In this document: positions 30,704 through 39,765 of the stretch, one piece after another
Layout: each line of letters starts with the position of its first letter
Position numbering within the stretch: position 1 is the stretch's first letter
DNA from: Microbacterium psychrotolerans
GTDB lineage: Bacteria; Actinomycetota; Actinomycetes; Actinomycetales; Microbacteriaceae
Reading direction: 5' to 3'
Length of the DNA: 64,000 bases
Assembly: GCF_031085295.1 (NCBI RefSeq)
Contig: NZ_JAVFWO010000005.1
Location: 186,001-250,000, forward strand
The notes under the pieces: model-generated
What the model was told of the DNA's origin: nothing
Databases searched by the model: none
Seen by the model: the letters and a program-made list of their open reading frames with translations, nothing else
Made by a program: the position numbers and the translations under genes

Positions 30704-33232
30704 ATGGCGACGAAGCCCCCGAGAGCCGATATCGACGAGACCCGCGTGCACGTGTCACGGCCCAAGAGGGTCGCCGTCGGCGTGCCCGCGATTCTGCACG
30801 CGCTCGAGATCGCGAACGAGCAGATGGGTGTGGCGCGGTCGGTGCAGACGCTGCTGCGCGTCAACCAGAAGGACGGGTTCGACTGCCCCGGCTGCGCCTG
30901 GCCCGAGGAGGACAAGCGCCACATCGCGGAGTTCTGCGAGAACGGCGCCAAGGCGGTCGCCGAGGAGGCGACGCTGCGCCGTATCGGCCCGGATTTCTTC
31001 GCCGCGCATTCACTCGGCGAGCTGCGTGGCCACGACGACTGGTGGCTCGGCCAGCAGGGGCGGCTGACCCACCCGATGGTGCTCGAGGAGGGGGCGACGC
31101 ACTACCGCCCCATCTCGTGGGACGATGCGCTGGCCCTGGTCGCGGATGAGCTGCGGGCGCTGGACGATCCTGATGAGGCCGTCTTCTACACGTCGGGCCG
31201 CACGTCGAACGAAGCGGCGTTCCTGTATCAGCTGCTGGTGCGGGGGCTGGGCACCAACAACCTGCCCGACTGCTCCAACATGTGCCACGAGTCCTCCGGC
31301 TCGGCGCTGACCGAGACGATCGGCATCGGCAAGGGCACCGTCTCGATCGACGACATCCACGAGGCCGACCTGCTCATCGTCGCCGGGCAGAACCCGGGCA
31401 CGAACCACCCCCGTATGCTGTCCGCGCTCGAGAAGGCGAAGCAGCGCGGGGCGACGATCATCGCGGTGAACCCGCTGCCCGAGGCCGGACTGCTGCGCTT
31501 CGAGAACCCGCAGACGGTCCGAGGCGTCGCGTTCGGCGGCACCAAGCTCGCCGACCAGTTCCTGCAGATCCGCCTGGGCGGCGATCAGGCGCTGTTCCAG
31601 GCGATCGGCAAGCACCTCCTCGAGGCGGAGGAGGCCGACGGGGGTGTGCTCGACCACGAGTTCCTCGCCGCGCACACCAGCGGCTTCGAGGCCTACCGTC
31701 AGGCCATGGCGGATGCCTCGTGGCGCGACCTCGTCACCGCCACGGGTCTTCCCGAGAAGTCGCTGCGACGCGTCGCCGAGACCGTGCGCACGTCGAAGGC
31801 GACGATCGTCTGCTGGGCGATGGGACTCACCCAGCACAAGCACTCGGTGCCGACACTGCGCGACGTGGTCAACCTGCTGCTGCTGCAGGGCAACATCGGC
31901 CGCGCGGGCGCGGGCGTGTGCCCCGTGCGCGGGCACTCCAACGTCCAGGGCGACCGCACCGTGGGCATCTACGAGAAGCCGTCGACGGCGTTCCTCGACG
32001 CCCTCGACGCGGAGTTCGACTTCGCCGCCCCGCGCGAGCACGGTTTCGACACGGTCGGTGCGATCCGCGCGATGCGCGACGGCCGCGTGCGGTTCTTCAT
32101 GAGCATGGGCGGCAACTTCGTTTCGGCGACCCCCGACACCGAGGTCGTCGAGGCGGGCATGTCGCGCGTCGGGCTCACCGTGCACGTCTCCACGAAGCTC
32201 AACCGCTCCCACGTCGTCACCGGGCGCCGCGCCCTCATCCTGCCGACGCTCGGGCGCACCGACCGCGACCGCCGCGGCGGTCGCGAGCAGCGGGTCACCG
32301 TCGAGGACTCGATGGGAGCCGTCCACGCCTCCCGCGGCCGCCTCGCGCCGCCGTCCGAGGAGCTCCTCAGCGAGGTCGCGATCGTCGCCCGGCTCAGCGC
32401 GCTGGTCTTCGGCGACGGCGCCGTGGCCGGCATGTCGTCACGTGGGGAGGAGATGTCACGAACGGAGGACGGTTTCGCGGCATCCGATCCTCCGCTGGAC
32501 ACATCCCCTCCGCTCGTCGCACAGGATGCCGCGCCACACGTTGCCGACGCGACACGTCATGACCGCGGGTATCCCGAGCGGTCGCCGCGCGAGGAGGCCC
32601 GCACCGACGGCCCCGATCCGGCCGGGCTGCGGCGTCCGTCCAATGTGCCGCACGCGGACTGGGCGGCGCTCGAGGCGGACTACGCGCTCATCCGCGCCCA
32701 TATCGCGCGGGTCATCCCGGGGTTCGATGACTACGAGGAGCGCATCGACAAGGGCCGCACGCTGCACCTTCCGAACGGGCCGCGCGATGCGCGCCGCTTC
32801 GCGACGCCCGACGGCAAGGCGCGCTTCACCGTGAACCCGTTGGAGTATCCGCGGATCCCCCGCGGGCGCCTCCTGCTGCAGACGGTGCGCTCGCACGACC
32901 AGTACAACACCACCATCTACGGCAAGGACGACCGGTACCGCGGCATCCACGGCGGACGCCGGGTCGTGCTGGTGAACGCCAAGGACATCGTCGCGCTGGG
33001 CTTCGCCGAGGACGACATCGTCGACCTCGTGTCGGAGTGGCGGCGGCCGGACGGCACGCTCGAGGAGCGGCGGGCGGAGGAGTTCCGCATCGTCGCGTAC
33101 CGCACGCCCCGGGGCAACGCCGCCGCGTACTATCCCGAGACCAACGTGCTGGTGCCCCTGGACTCCGTCGCGGACGTGTCGGGAACGCCGACGTCGAAGT
33201 CCGTCGTGGTGCGACTCGCACGCCGCACCTGA
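30704..33232 (+). CDS. FdhF/YdeP family molybdopterin oxidoreductase
   Basis: 842 aa. Formate-dehydrogenase-like enzyme with bis-MGD cofactor. CPGC at residues 61-64 and Cys78 are the conserved N-terminal cysteines of the YdeP group. NMCHESSGSALTETIG places Cys194 where FdhF has selenocysteine. MGLTQHKHSVPTLRDVVNLL, PVRGHSNVQGDRT and the C-terminal FRIVAYRTPRGNAAAYYPETN are typical. The family is usually about 760-780 aa; the excess is a low-complexity insert at residues 577-646, coded by an inverted-repeat element. The reaction is unproven; formate or a related acid is a guess. Its cofactor genes follow directly and opposite. Confidence 0.88.
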   Translation: MATKPPRADIDETRVHVSRPKRVAVGVPAILHALEIANEQMGVARSVQTLLRVNQKDGFDCPGCAWPEEDKRHIAEFCENGAKAVAEEATLRRIGPDFFAAHSLGELRGHDDWWLGQQGRLTHPMVLEEGATHYRPISWDDALALVADELRALDDPDEAVFYTSGRTSNEAAFLYQLLVRGLGTNNLPDCSNMCHESSGSALTETIGIGKGTVSIDDIHEADLLIVAGQNPGTNHPRMLSALEKAKQRGATIIAVNPLPEAGLLRFENPQTVRGVAFGGTKLADQFLQIRLGGDQALFQAIGKHLLEAEEADGGVLDHEFLAAHTSGFEAYRQAMADASWRDLVTATGLPEKSLRRVAETVRTSKATIVCWAMGLTQHKHSVPTLRDVVNLLLLQGNIGRAGAGVCPVRGHSNVQGDRTVGIYEKPSTAFLDALDAEFDFAAPREHGFDTVGAIRAMRDGRVRFFMSMGGNFVSATPDTEVVEAGMSRVGLTVHVSTKLNRSHVVTGRRALILPTLGRTDRDRRGGREQRVTVEDSMGAVHASRGRLAPPSEELLSEVAIVARLSALVFGDGAVAGMSSRGEEMSRTEDGFAASDPPLDTSPPLVAQDAAPHVADATRHDRGYPERSPREEARTDGPDPAGLRRPSNVPHADWAALEADYALIRAHIARVIPGFDDYEERIDKGRTLHLPNGPRDARRFATPDGKARFTVNPLEYPRIPRGRLLLQTVRSHDQYNTTIYGKDDRYRGIHGGRRVVLVNAKDIVALGFAEDDIVDLVSEWRRPDGTLEERRAEEFRIVAYRTPRGNAAAYYPETNVLVPLDSVADVSGTPTSKSVVVRLARRT
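32441..32518. repeat. REP-like inverted repeat inside the molybdoenzyme gene
   Basis: Left arm 32441-32470 (GTGGGGAGGAGATGTCACGA, then ACGGAGGAC) and right arm 32487-32518 (TCCTCCGCTGGACACATCCC, then CTCCGCTCGTC) are imperfect reverse complements with a 16-base loop containing GGCATCCG. It is in frame and codes Ser/Pro/Asp-rich linker. It resembles an intergenic palindromic element that landed in a gene. Confidence 0.6.
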
Positions 33233-33248
33233 GAGCCCGGCGCGTGCC

Positions 33249-33254
33249 TAGGCT
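33249..33254 (+). promoter_or_regulatory. -10 box of leaderless promoter (mog)
   Basis: TAGGCT, six bases (GGAGGC) before the ATG at 33261. Confidence 0.55.
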
Positions 33255-33260
33255 GGAGGC

Positions 33261-33740
33261 ATGACCCGCGCCGCCGTCATCACCGTCTCCGATCGCTCCG
33301 CCGAGGGAACGCGCCCCGACACCAGTGGACCGATCGCGGTCGCGGCGCTGCGGGAGGCCGGCTTCGACTGCGCCGACGCCGTCGTGGTGCCGGACGGCGC
33401 CGACAGCGTCGAGCGCGCGCTGACCGCCGAGGTCGTCGCCGGCGTGAAGCTGATCGTGACCACGGGCGGCACGGGCGTCTCGCCGCGAGACCAGACGCCG
33501 GAGGGCACCGCCCGCGTGGTGACCCGCCAGGTGCCGGGCATCGCCGAAGAGCTGCGCCGACGGGGTGCGGCAGACAAGCCCGCCGGCATGCTCACGCGCG
33601 GGATCGCCGGCGTCGTCGACCCGCATGCCGCGCTCGTGGTCAACCTGCCCGGGTCCCCGGGCGGCGTGGCCGACGGGATGCCGGTGGTGCTGTCGGTCGC
33701 CCGACACGTGCTGGACCAGCTGGGCGGAGGGGACCACTGA
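33261..33740 (+). CDS. mog: Molybdopterin adenylyltransferase (MogA/MoaB family)
   Basis: 159 aa single-domain protein. AAVITVSDRSAEGTRPDTSG, the molybdopterin-binding VTTGGTGVSPRDQTPE, and NLPGSPGGVADGMPVVL define the MogA/MoaB fold. It adenylates molybdopterin to activate it for molybdenum insertion by MoeA. The stop shares a base with the moaE start (TGATG). MogA and MoaB cannot be told apart by these motifs. Confidence 0.9.
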   Translation: MTRAAVITVSDRSAEGTRPDTSGPIAVAALREAGFDCADAVVVPDGADSVERALTAEVVAGVKLIVTTGGTGVSPRDQTPEGTARVVTRQVPGIAEELRRRGAADKPAGMLTRGIAGVVDPHAALVVNLPGSPGGVADGMPVVLSVARHVLDQLGGGDH

Positions 33741-34180
33741 TGACCGTGACGACCGACGCGGTGCGGGTGGCCGCGATCAGAGCCGAGCCGCTCGACCTCG
33801 ACGCGCACCTGCACGCCGTCGACGATTCCCGCATGGGCGCCGTGACGACCTTCGTCGGTCGCGTGCGCGATCATGATCCGGATGCCGCGACCGCCGTCGT
33901 CGCCCTCGAGTACTCGGCACATCCTGACGCCGAAGCCGCGCTCGCCCGCCTGGCTGCCGCGGCGATCGGGGCCACCGGTGCGCTCGTCGCCGTGTCGCAC
34001 CGGGTCGGCACGTTGCACGTGGGGGACGCCGCGGTCGTGATCGCGGTCGCATCAGCACACCGCGCGGAGGCGTTCGAGGTGTGTCGCACGCTCATCGAGA
34101 CGATCAAGACCGACCTGCCGGTCTGGAAGCGTCAGGTCGAATCCGACGGCACCGCCACCTGGCTCGGCCTCGGGGGCTGA
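33740..34180 (+). CDS. moaE: Molybdopterin synthase catalytic subunit
   Basis: 146 aa. MoaE signatures: GAVTTFVGRVRDHD, VVALEYSAHPDAEAAL, HRVGTLHVGDAAVVIAVASAHR and the active-site lysine region IKTDLPVWKRQ. With MoaD it inserts two sulfurs into precursor Z to make molybdopterin. Coupled to mog. MoaD is coded on the opposite strand 43 bases away, an unusual split of the two synthase subunits between convergent operons. Confidence 0.92.
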   Translation: MTVTTDAVRVAAIRAEPLDLDAHLHAVDDSRMGAVTTFVGRVRDHDPDAATAVVALEYSAHPDAEAALARLAAAAIGATGALVAVSHRVGTLHVGDAAVVIAVASAHRAEAFEVCRTLIETIKTDLPVWKRQVESDGTATWLGLGG

Positions 34181-34223
34181 GCGCAGAGGCCGAGGACCGT
34201 CGCCCTCGAATCGCGGGAAGGGA

Positions 34224-34457
34224 TCAGCCGCCGGCGAAGGGCGGCAGCACGTCGACCGTGTCGTCGCTGCCGAGCGGCGTGTCGTCGTCGACGCGTGCGC
34301 CGCCGACGAGCACGGCGCAGCGGGGCAGGATGCCGCCCAGCCCGGGGAACTCCTCCGATACGGCGCGCCGCAGTTCGCCGAGCGTCGCCTCGGAGCGGCG
34401 CTCGGAGTCCCGGCCGGTCGCCTCCTGCGCGGCGGCGAAGTAGCGGACGACGGCCAT
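34224..34457 (-). CDS. moaD: Molybdopterin synthase sulfur carrier subunit
   Basis: 77 aa ubiquitin-like protein: AVVRYFAAAQEATGR at the start and the required C-terminal Gly-Gly (DVLPPFAGG), which is adenylated by MoeB and thiocarboxylated. Last gene of the moeB-moeA-moaC-mobA-DUF6457-moaD operon; the start overlaps the preceding stop by one base (TGATG). Confidence 0.9.
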   Translation of the reverse strand: MAVVRYFAAAQEATGRDSERRSEATLGELRRAVSEEFPGLGGILPRCAVLVGGARVDDDTPLGSDDTVDVLPPFAGG

Positions 34458-34732
34458 CAGGCCTCGTGCTCCCACTCGCCCGCAAGCGCGGTGATCGCGG
34501 CCACGGCGGACTCGATGTCGGCAGGAGAACCGCCGTTGCGACCCGCTACGAGCCCGGCCACGAATGCGCTGAACGGCGCCGCGGGACGTGCCACGCCGAT
34601 CGCCACGTCGCGCGCCAGATCGAGGATCAGCGACACCGGCACGTCTTCGGGCGCGAGATCGAACCGCTCGCGCAGCGCGGCGGCCCAGGCGTCGAGGGCC
34701 TCCGGGGGAAGGGTGCGGGACTGCTCGCTCAT
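34457..34732 (-). CDS. DUF6457 protein
   Basis: 91 aa, acidic, all-alpha: TLPPEALDAWAAALRERFDL, VSLILDLARDVAIGVARPAAP, SAFVAGLVAGRNGGSPADIE. DUF6457 proteins occur next to or fused with MobA in actinobacteria, as in this operon, suggesting an accessory role in cofactor maturation; no activity is known. Start overlaps the mobA stop as ATGA; stop overlaps moaD as TGATG. Confidence 0.8.
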   Translation of the reverse strand: MSEQSRTLPPEALDAWAAALRERFDLAPEDVPVSLILDLARDVAIGVARPAAPFSAFVAGLVAGRNGGSPADIESAVAAITALAGEWEHEA

Positions 34733-35376
34733 GGCGACTCCTCCAGGCTGGGGTGCGCGTGGTCGGCCCGCGCGCGGGCCTCGTTCAGATCCTCCCACGT
34801 GTCGACATCGCGGGTCAGGTCGTCGGGCGCGGCGACGACGGCGATCGCCACGTCCGCGACGAGCCTGTGCACGGGTTGGTCACGTCCTCCGGCAGGCAGA
34901 GCGGATGCCGCCTGACGCAGCGCCCGCGTGCGGTAGACGGCCGTCAGCCACTGGGGTCGGCTCGACGCGTCGCCGAGGCAGAGCCCCTCGGTGTCGGCGG
35001 GGAGCAGGGGCAGATCGTCCACCAGCCGCCGGACGGCCGCATCGATGCGGGGGAGGTCGCAGGCCAGCACGAGAGTCCACTCCGGGTCGTCCTCCGCCGG
35101 CCAGGATGCGAGCGCCGCGACCACGGCGGCGACCGGGCCCCCGAACGGCGGATCTTCGCGCACCCATTCGACGGGAAGGTTCTCGTCGAGCACCGGTGCC
35201 ACGACGGTGACAGGGCGGGCGCCGGCATCCGTCGCCGCGGTCACCGCCGCCGACAGCAGCGTGCGCCCGCCCACCTCGAACAGCGGTTTGACGGCGCCGT
35301 CCACGCGGGAGCCTCGGCCGCCGGCAAGCAGGATCGCGCCCAGGCCGGTGGGGACTACGGGTCGCCGGTCGGGCAT
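34729..35376 (-). CDS. mobA: Molybdenum cofactor guanylyltransferase
   Basis: 215 aa nucleotidyltransferase: LGAILLAGGRGSRVDGAVKP is the NTP-binding LxGGxSxRxGxxK signature, ACDLPRIDAAVRRLV the metal site, and SSRPQWLTAVYRTRALRQAA the acceptor loop. MobA attaches GMP to Mo-molybdopterin to give the MGD cofactor used by DMSO-reductase-family enzymes such as the one at 30704. The first glycine-rich loop has Ala-Val where GKD is common. Overlaps moaC by TGATG and DUF6457 by ATGA. Confidence 0.88.
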   Translation of the reverse strand: MPDRRPVVPTGLGAILLAGGRGSRVDGAVKPLFEVGGRTLLSAAVTAATDAGARPVTVVAPVLDENLPVEWVREDPPFGGPVAAVVAALASWPAEDDPEWTLVLACDLPRIDAAVRRLVDDLPLLPADTEGLCLGDASSRPQWLTAVYRTRALRQAASALPAGGRDQPVHRLVADVAIAVVAAPDDLTRDVDTWEDLNEARARADHAHPSLEESP

Positions 35377-35870
35377 CAGCTCTCGCCCGGGCGGTGCCAG
35401 TCGCCGCTTTTGCCACCGGTCTTCGTGACGATGCGCACGTTCTCGATAGAGGTGCCCTTGTCGAGCCCCTTCACCATGTCGACGACGGCGAGCCCCGCTA
35501 CCGAGACCGCGGTCAGCGCCTCCATCTCGACGCCGGTGCGGTCGGCGGTGCGCACCGTCGCCTCGATCGCGACGCCGTCGTCTTCGACGGCCAGGTCGAC
35601 CGCAGCGCCGTGCACGCCGATGACGTGTGCGAGCGGCAGCAGTTCGGGGGTGCGCTTGGCCGCCTGGATGCCGGCGATGCGAGCGACCGCGAGTACATCG
35701 CCTTTCGGCACCGACCCGTCGCGCAGTGCGGAGACCACGTCGGGCGCGCAGCGCACGAACGCGCGAGCGGTCGCGGAGCGCACGGTCGGCTGCTTCAGCG
35801 TGACATCGACCATGCGCGCGTTCCCCGCGTCGTCGAGGTGCGTGAAGGTCGGCGGTTCGGGCGTGCTCAT
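35376..35870 (-). CDS. moaC: Cyclic pyranopterin monophosphate synthase
   Basis: 164 aa, standard size. FTHLDDAGNARMVDVTLKQP, LAHVIGVHGAAVDL, and the GVEMEALTAVSVAGLAVVDM active-site helix with its DMVKGLDKG lysines. Completes the first cofactor step together with MoaA (coded 21 kb away at 56863). ATGA overlap with moeA. Confidence 0.93.
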   Translation of the reverse strand: MSTPEPPTFTHLDDAGNARMVDVTLKQPTVRSATARAFVRCAPDVVSALRDGSVPKGDVLAVARIAGIQAAKRTPELLPLAHVIGVHGAAVDLAVEDDGVAIEATVRTADRTGVEMEALTAVSVAGLAVVDMVKGLDKGTSIENVRIVTKTGGKSGDWHRPGES

Positions 35871-37099
35871 GAGATCAGCATGACATCGACGACATCGCCC
35901 GCCGCCACCGCGTCGATCTCGGCCGGCACGACGGCGTACGCCTCTGCCCGGCCGAGTCCGCCGGCGAGGTGGGATCCGCCGCTGGTCGCCGGGACGGCGC
36001 GCCAGGCCGCCGGGTCGGAGCGGTCGATCGTGACCGGCAGGTACTGGCGCCGCGCCGGAGGGGTGCGCCAGCCGGCTCCCGCCCGCAGCGCGATGACCGG
36101 GCGCTCGATGACCCGGCGACCCTGAAGGCACAGGAGCGCCGGCCTCACGAACACCTCGAACGAGACCGCCGCACTGACGGGGTTGCCCGGAAGCCCGAAC
36201 AGCAGCGTGCCTTCGCCGAGGCGGCCGAAGCCCTGCGGCTTGCCGGGCTGCATGGCCACCTTCGAGAAGACCATGGTGTGGGCGAGCGTGGTCTTGACCA
36301 CCTCGTAGGCTCCCGCGCTGACACCGCCGGAGAAGATGACGACGTCCGCGCGATCCGCGGACCGGGGGTCCGTCACCTCGGTGAGCAGGGCGTCGAGCGC
36401 CCCGCCCTCGTCGGCAACGCTGGCGCGGCGCACGACGTCGGCGCCCGCCTCGCTGGCGAGGGCGGCGAGCAGCACGCTGTTCGACTCGGGGATCTGCCCG
36501 CGTCGCAGCGGGGCTCCGGGCTCGACGAGCTCGCTCCCCGTGGAGATGACGGCGACACGCGGTCGACGTGCGACCACGACCTCGGCGACGCCCGCTGCCG
36601 CCGCGGCCGCGACCTGCAGGGGGCCGAGCAGTCCGCCGGCGGCGAGCACCTCGTCGCCGGCGCGGGCGTCCTCGCCGGCGCGACGGATGTGGGCGCCCAC
36701 GGCACGCGGGGCCCTCTGCACCGAGATCGCGCCGAGGGAGTCCGCGAGCCCGCCGGCGGTGTCTTCGAACGGGACGATCGCATCGGCAGCCGTCGGGACC
36801 GCCGACCCCGTCATGATGCGCGCGGCCTCGCCCCGGGCGAGTGCCGGGTCGGCGTCGGTGCCGGCGGGGAGGTCGGCGACGACGCGGAGCGTCGCCGGTG
36901 CGGCGGCCACATCCTCGAAGTGCACCGCGAACCCGTCCATCGCGGAGTTGTCGAACACCGGGATGTCGACGGCGGCCCGCACCGGTTCGCGCAGCGTGCG
37001 GCCGTGCGCGTCGGCGAGGGCGACGCGCTCGGTCTCCAGCGGTTCGGCGGCCGCGAGCACATCGGCGAGGTGCTCCTCGACCATGCGCAACCCGCTCAC
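35867..37099 (-). CDS. moeA: Molybdopterin molybdenumtransferase
   Basis: 410 aa. VFDNSAMDGFAV, IMTGSAVPTAADAIVPFED, VISTGSELVEPGAPLRRGQI, FSGGVSAGAYEVVKTTLA and LPGNPVSAAVSFEVFV are the MoeA signatures; the C-terminal domain IV is complete. It inserts molybdate into adenylated molybdopterin. The GTG at 37099 overlaps the moeB stop (GTGA); an ATG five codons later is an alternative. Confidence 0.92.
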   Translation of the reverse strand: MSGLRMVEEHLADVLAAAEPLETERVALADAHGRTLREPVRAAVDIPVFDNSAMDGFAVHFEDVAAAPATLRVVADLPAGTDADPALARGEAARIMTGSAVPTAADAIVPFEDTAGGLADSLGAISVQRAPRAVGAHIRRAGEDARAGDEVLAAGGLLGPLQVAAAAAAGVAEVVVARRPRVAVISTGSELVEPGAPLRRGQIPESNSVLLAALASEAGADVVRRASVADEGGALDALLTEVTDPRSADRADVVIFSGGVSAGAYEVVKTTLAHTMVFSKVAMQPGKPQGFGRLGEGTLLFGLPGNPVSAAVSFEVFVRPALLCLQGRRVIERPVIALRAGAGWRTPPARRQYLPVTIDRSDPAAWRAVPATSGGSHLAGGLGRAEAYAVVPAEIDAVAAGDVVDVMLIS

Positions 37100-38295
37100 G
37101 CGCGCACCGTCGCGCCGGCCGCGTCGCGGCTCCACGCGTCCATGCCGCCGGCGAGGACCGATGCCTCGATCCCCGCGGCACGCAGGGCCGCCGCCGCGCG
37201 CTGCGCGCGCATGCCGACCTGGCACACCACGACCACGCGCGAAGCCTCCACTCGCCGCGGCTCGGCGAGCACATCGCCGAGCGGCAGGAGTGTCGAGCCG
37301 GGGATGACGCCGCGCGCGGTCTCGAACGGCTCGCGCACGTCCAGCAGCACCGCCCCCGCACGCTGCGCGGCGAGCGCCTCGGCCGGAGTCAGCTGGGGGA
37401 TGGGTGCGGGGCGGGCGGGCTCGGGAACCGACTGCGAGCCGGCGGTCGCGTCCGACGAGCCGGCCGCGACGTCTTGGGGCGCGGCAGACTCGCCCGCGGC
37501 GGGGGCTGCGGAACTGACCGAACGGACCTCCGCAGGACGCAGCGGCACCTCGTCGGCCCGGGCGCGGAGGGCGTCGATCACCAGCACGCGTCCGAGCAGC
37601 GGGTCGCCGACGCCCGTGATGAGCTTGATGGTCTCGGTGGCCAGGAGCGCACCGACCTGCAGGCAGAGGGCGCCGAGCACGCCGACCTGTGCGCAGGTGG
37701 GGGCCTCGCGTCCGGCATCCGGCGGGTAGAGATCGGCGAGGTGGACGGGCTCAGCGCCGGCGGGCGGCGCCGACCAGAACACCGTCGCCTGCGCGTGGAA
37801 CTCCTGCACGACGCCCCACACGAGCGGAACGCGGAGGTCCTCGCACGCGGCGGCCACGGCCTCGCGGGTCTCGAACGTGTCGGTGCCGTCGACGACGACG
37901 TGCGCGCCGGCGAGGAGCTCGCGCGCGTTGGCGGACGTGAGCACGGCCTGCACCGGCCGCACCACGGTCGTGGGCGAGAGGTCGGCGGCGATGCGCACGG
38001 CGGATTCGACCTTGGCGGCACCGACATCGGCCACCCGGTGCATCACCTGCCGTTGGAGGTTGGATGCCTCGACCAGATCGTCGTCGATCACCGTGAGGGT
38101 GCCGACGCCGGCGGCCGCGAGCGCCAGCACGGCGGGGGAGCCGAGGCCGCCCGCACCGACGACCGCGACGTGGGCGGCGGCGAGGCGGCGCTGCGCGACG
38201 TCGCCGAAGCCGGCGAGCACGCGGTGCCGCGCGGTGCGCGTGCGTTCGGAATCGGTCAGCTCGGCGAGGGGCTCGACGAGTGGGGGAAAGGCCAT
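37096..38295 (-). CDS. moeB: MoeB/MoeZ adenylyltransferase with rhodanese domain
   Basis: 399 aa. ThiF/MoeB domain (residues 20-255): nucleotide loop VVGAGGLGSPAVLALAAAGV, DDDLVEASNLQRQVMHR, catalytic-cysteine region PTCAQVGVLGALCLQVGALL. A linker rich in Ala/Ser joins a rhodanese domain (290-399) with active loop VVCQVGMRAQRA. This MoeZ architecture both adenylates and sulfurates the MoaD terminus, and often ThiS- or CysO-type carriers. The zinc CxxC pairs of E. coli MoeB are not seen, as in other MoeZ proteins. First gene of the operon. Confidence 0.9.
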   Translation of the reverse strand: MAFPPLVEPLAELTDSERTRTARHRVLAGFGDVAQRRLAAAHVAVVGAGGLGSPAVLALAAAGVGTLTVIDDDLVEASNLQRQVMHRVADVGAAKVESAVRIAADLSPTTVVRPVQAVLTSANARELLAGAHVVVDGTDTFETREAVAAACEDLRVPLVWGVVQEFHAQATVFWSAPPAGAEPVHLADLYPPDAGREAPTCAQVGVLGALCLQVGALLATETIKLITGVGDPLLGRVLVIDALRARADEVPLRPAEVRSVSSAAPAAGESAAPQDVAAGSSDATAGSQSVPEPARPAPIPQLTPAEALAAQRAGAVLLDVREPFETARGVIPGSTLLPLGDVLAEPRRVEASRVVVVCQVGMRAQRAAAALRAAGIEASVLAGGMDAWSRDAAGATVRA

Positions 38296-38301
38296 AGCGA
38301 C

Positions 38302-38307
38302 AGGCTA
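38302..38307 (-). promoter_or_regulatory. -10 box of leaderless promoter (moeB operon)
   Basis: TAGCCT on the minus strand, six bases before the ATG at 38295. Confidence 0.55.
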
Positions 38308-38383
38308 CGCCGCGTGCATCGGGGGTCGGGCGCCGCCCACCCGATCATGTCCGACGCGCCGACGGCCGTCGGGACGGGCAGGG

Positions 38384-39583
38384 TCAGACGCGCCCGGTCA
38401 GGATGAGGTTCCAATACACCCAGGGCAGGACGTGCCGGTCGAAGACCCATGACAGCCGGCTCTCCCGGTACATCCGCCGGAAGAACGGGATGGTCGGCTT
38501 CTGCTTGCCGGCATCGTCGAACTCCGCCCACACGACCGTCGACCGCGAGACCGTGAACGGGCACACTGCGTAGCCGTCGTAGCGCGCCTTCGGCTCCTTG
38601 CCGCGGAGCACCCTCGAGAGGTTCCTGGCCAGCACCCACGTCTGCTTGCGCAGCGCGCCGCCGCACTTCGAGTTCGTGGTCGCCGCGGCGTCGCCGAGAG
38701 CCCAGACATGGGGGAATCGCGGATGCCGCAGCGTCCGCGGATCGACCTCCACGAAGCCTCCCGATGCCCCCGGCGCCGGCAGCACCGACGCCTTGAGCCA
38801 ATCCGGTGCGGACTGCGGCGGTTCGACGTTGAGCACGTCGTAGTGCAGGTGCTCGGGCCCGTCCGGGCCGCCGATCACCACCTCCTGCGTGGCGGAGTCC
38901 ACGCGGAGGAGCACCGAGCGGGTGCGGAGCTCGATGCCGTACTCCTCGATCTTGCGCTCCAGCTCGCGGTCGAACGGCGCCAGGAACGCGGTCTCGGTCG
39001 GCACCACCATCACGACCCGGATCCTGTCCAGCACGCCGGTGGCACGCCAGTAGTCGCAGGCCTGGTACATCGGCTTCTGTGCGGCGCCCGCACACGAGGC
39101 GGGTCCGTCGGGCTGCGTGAAGATGACCGTGCCCTCCTTGAGGTCGCGCAGAAGCAGCGACGCCTTCTGCGCCAGCTCGAATTCGTAGTGGGATGCCGCC
39201 GCCGGCGTCTGCATCGCCTCGGCAAGTCCTGGCACGCGGCCCCAGTCGAGTTGGATGCCCGGACACACGATGAGCTGGTCGAACGTGATGCGCTCACCGC
39301 TCTCGAGCAGGACGGCGTTCGCGTCGGGCTGGACGGCGGTGACGGCATCCTGGATCCACTCCACCCCCTTCGGCATCACCTCTCGCTGCGAGCGGACGGT
39401 GATGCCGGCGCGCGCCGTGCCGCCGGCGACGTGCGAGAACAACGGCTTGTACAGGTGCTGCTCGCGCGGCTCGACGATGGCGATGTCGTCGACGCCCGAG
39501 CGCCGCAATCGCGCGGCGACCGAGATACCGCCGTTGCCCCCGCCGATCACCAGCACCTGGTGGTGCGCCTGCTGCTCGGACAT
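38384..39583 (-). CDS. Sulfide:quinone reductase-like flavoprotein
   Basis: 399 aa. FAD-binding loop QVLVIGGGNGGISVAARLRR at the N-terminus; the sulfide:quinone reductase pattern follows (ITFDQLIVCPGIQLDW, QPDGPASCAGAAQKPMYQAC, VWALGDAAATTNSKCGGALRKQ). Cysteines in CPG, SCAG and KCGG fit the three redox cysteines of SQR. It would oxidise sulfide at the membrane and pass electrons to quinone, or serve a related quinone reduction. Strong site GGGGAGGAAAC before the ATG. Stands alone 88 bases from the moeB start. Confidence 0.85.
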   Translation of the reverse strand: MSEQQAHHQVLVIGGGNGGISVAARLRRSGVDDIAIVEPREQHLYKPLFSHVAGGTARAGITVRSQREVMPKGVEWIQDAVTAVQPDANAVLLESGERITFDQLIVCPGIQLDWGRVPGLAEAMQTPAAASHYEFELAQKASLLLRDLKEGTVIFTQPDGPASCAGAAQKPMYQACDYWRATGVLDRIRVVMVVPTETAFLAPFDRELERKIEEYGIELRTRSVLLRVDSATQEVVIGGPDGPEHLHYDVLNVEPPQSAPDWLKASVLPAPGASGGFVEVDPRTLRHPRFPHVWALGDAAATTNSKCGGALRKQTWVLARNLSRVLRGKEPKARYDGYAVCPFTVSRSTVVWAEFDDAGKQKPTIPFFRRMYRESRLSWVFDRHVLPWVYWNLILTGRV

Positions 39584-39765
39584 GTTTCCTCCCCGCGGAT
39601 GGCGACGCCGCCCACCGGGTCCACGGCTGCCGCGTCTGAGATCTCCCTGCTGGCGAGATTAGGCAGGCACGTGGAAGAAGCGAGGGGGCTTGCGCCGGGG
39701 GCTGCAGTCGCACGAGGATGCCGGGTCGCGCTCGTCGGGGAACCGGAACACGCCCCGTCGTGCGC

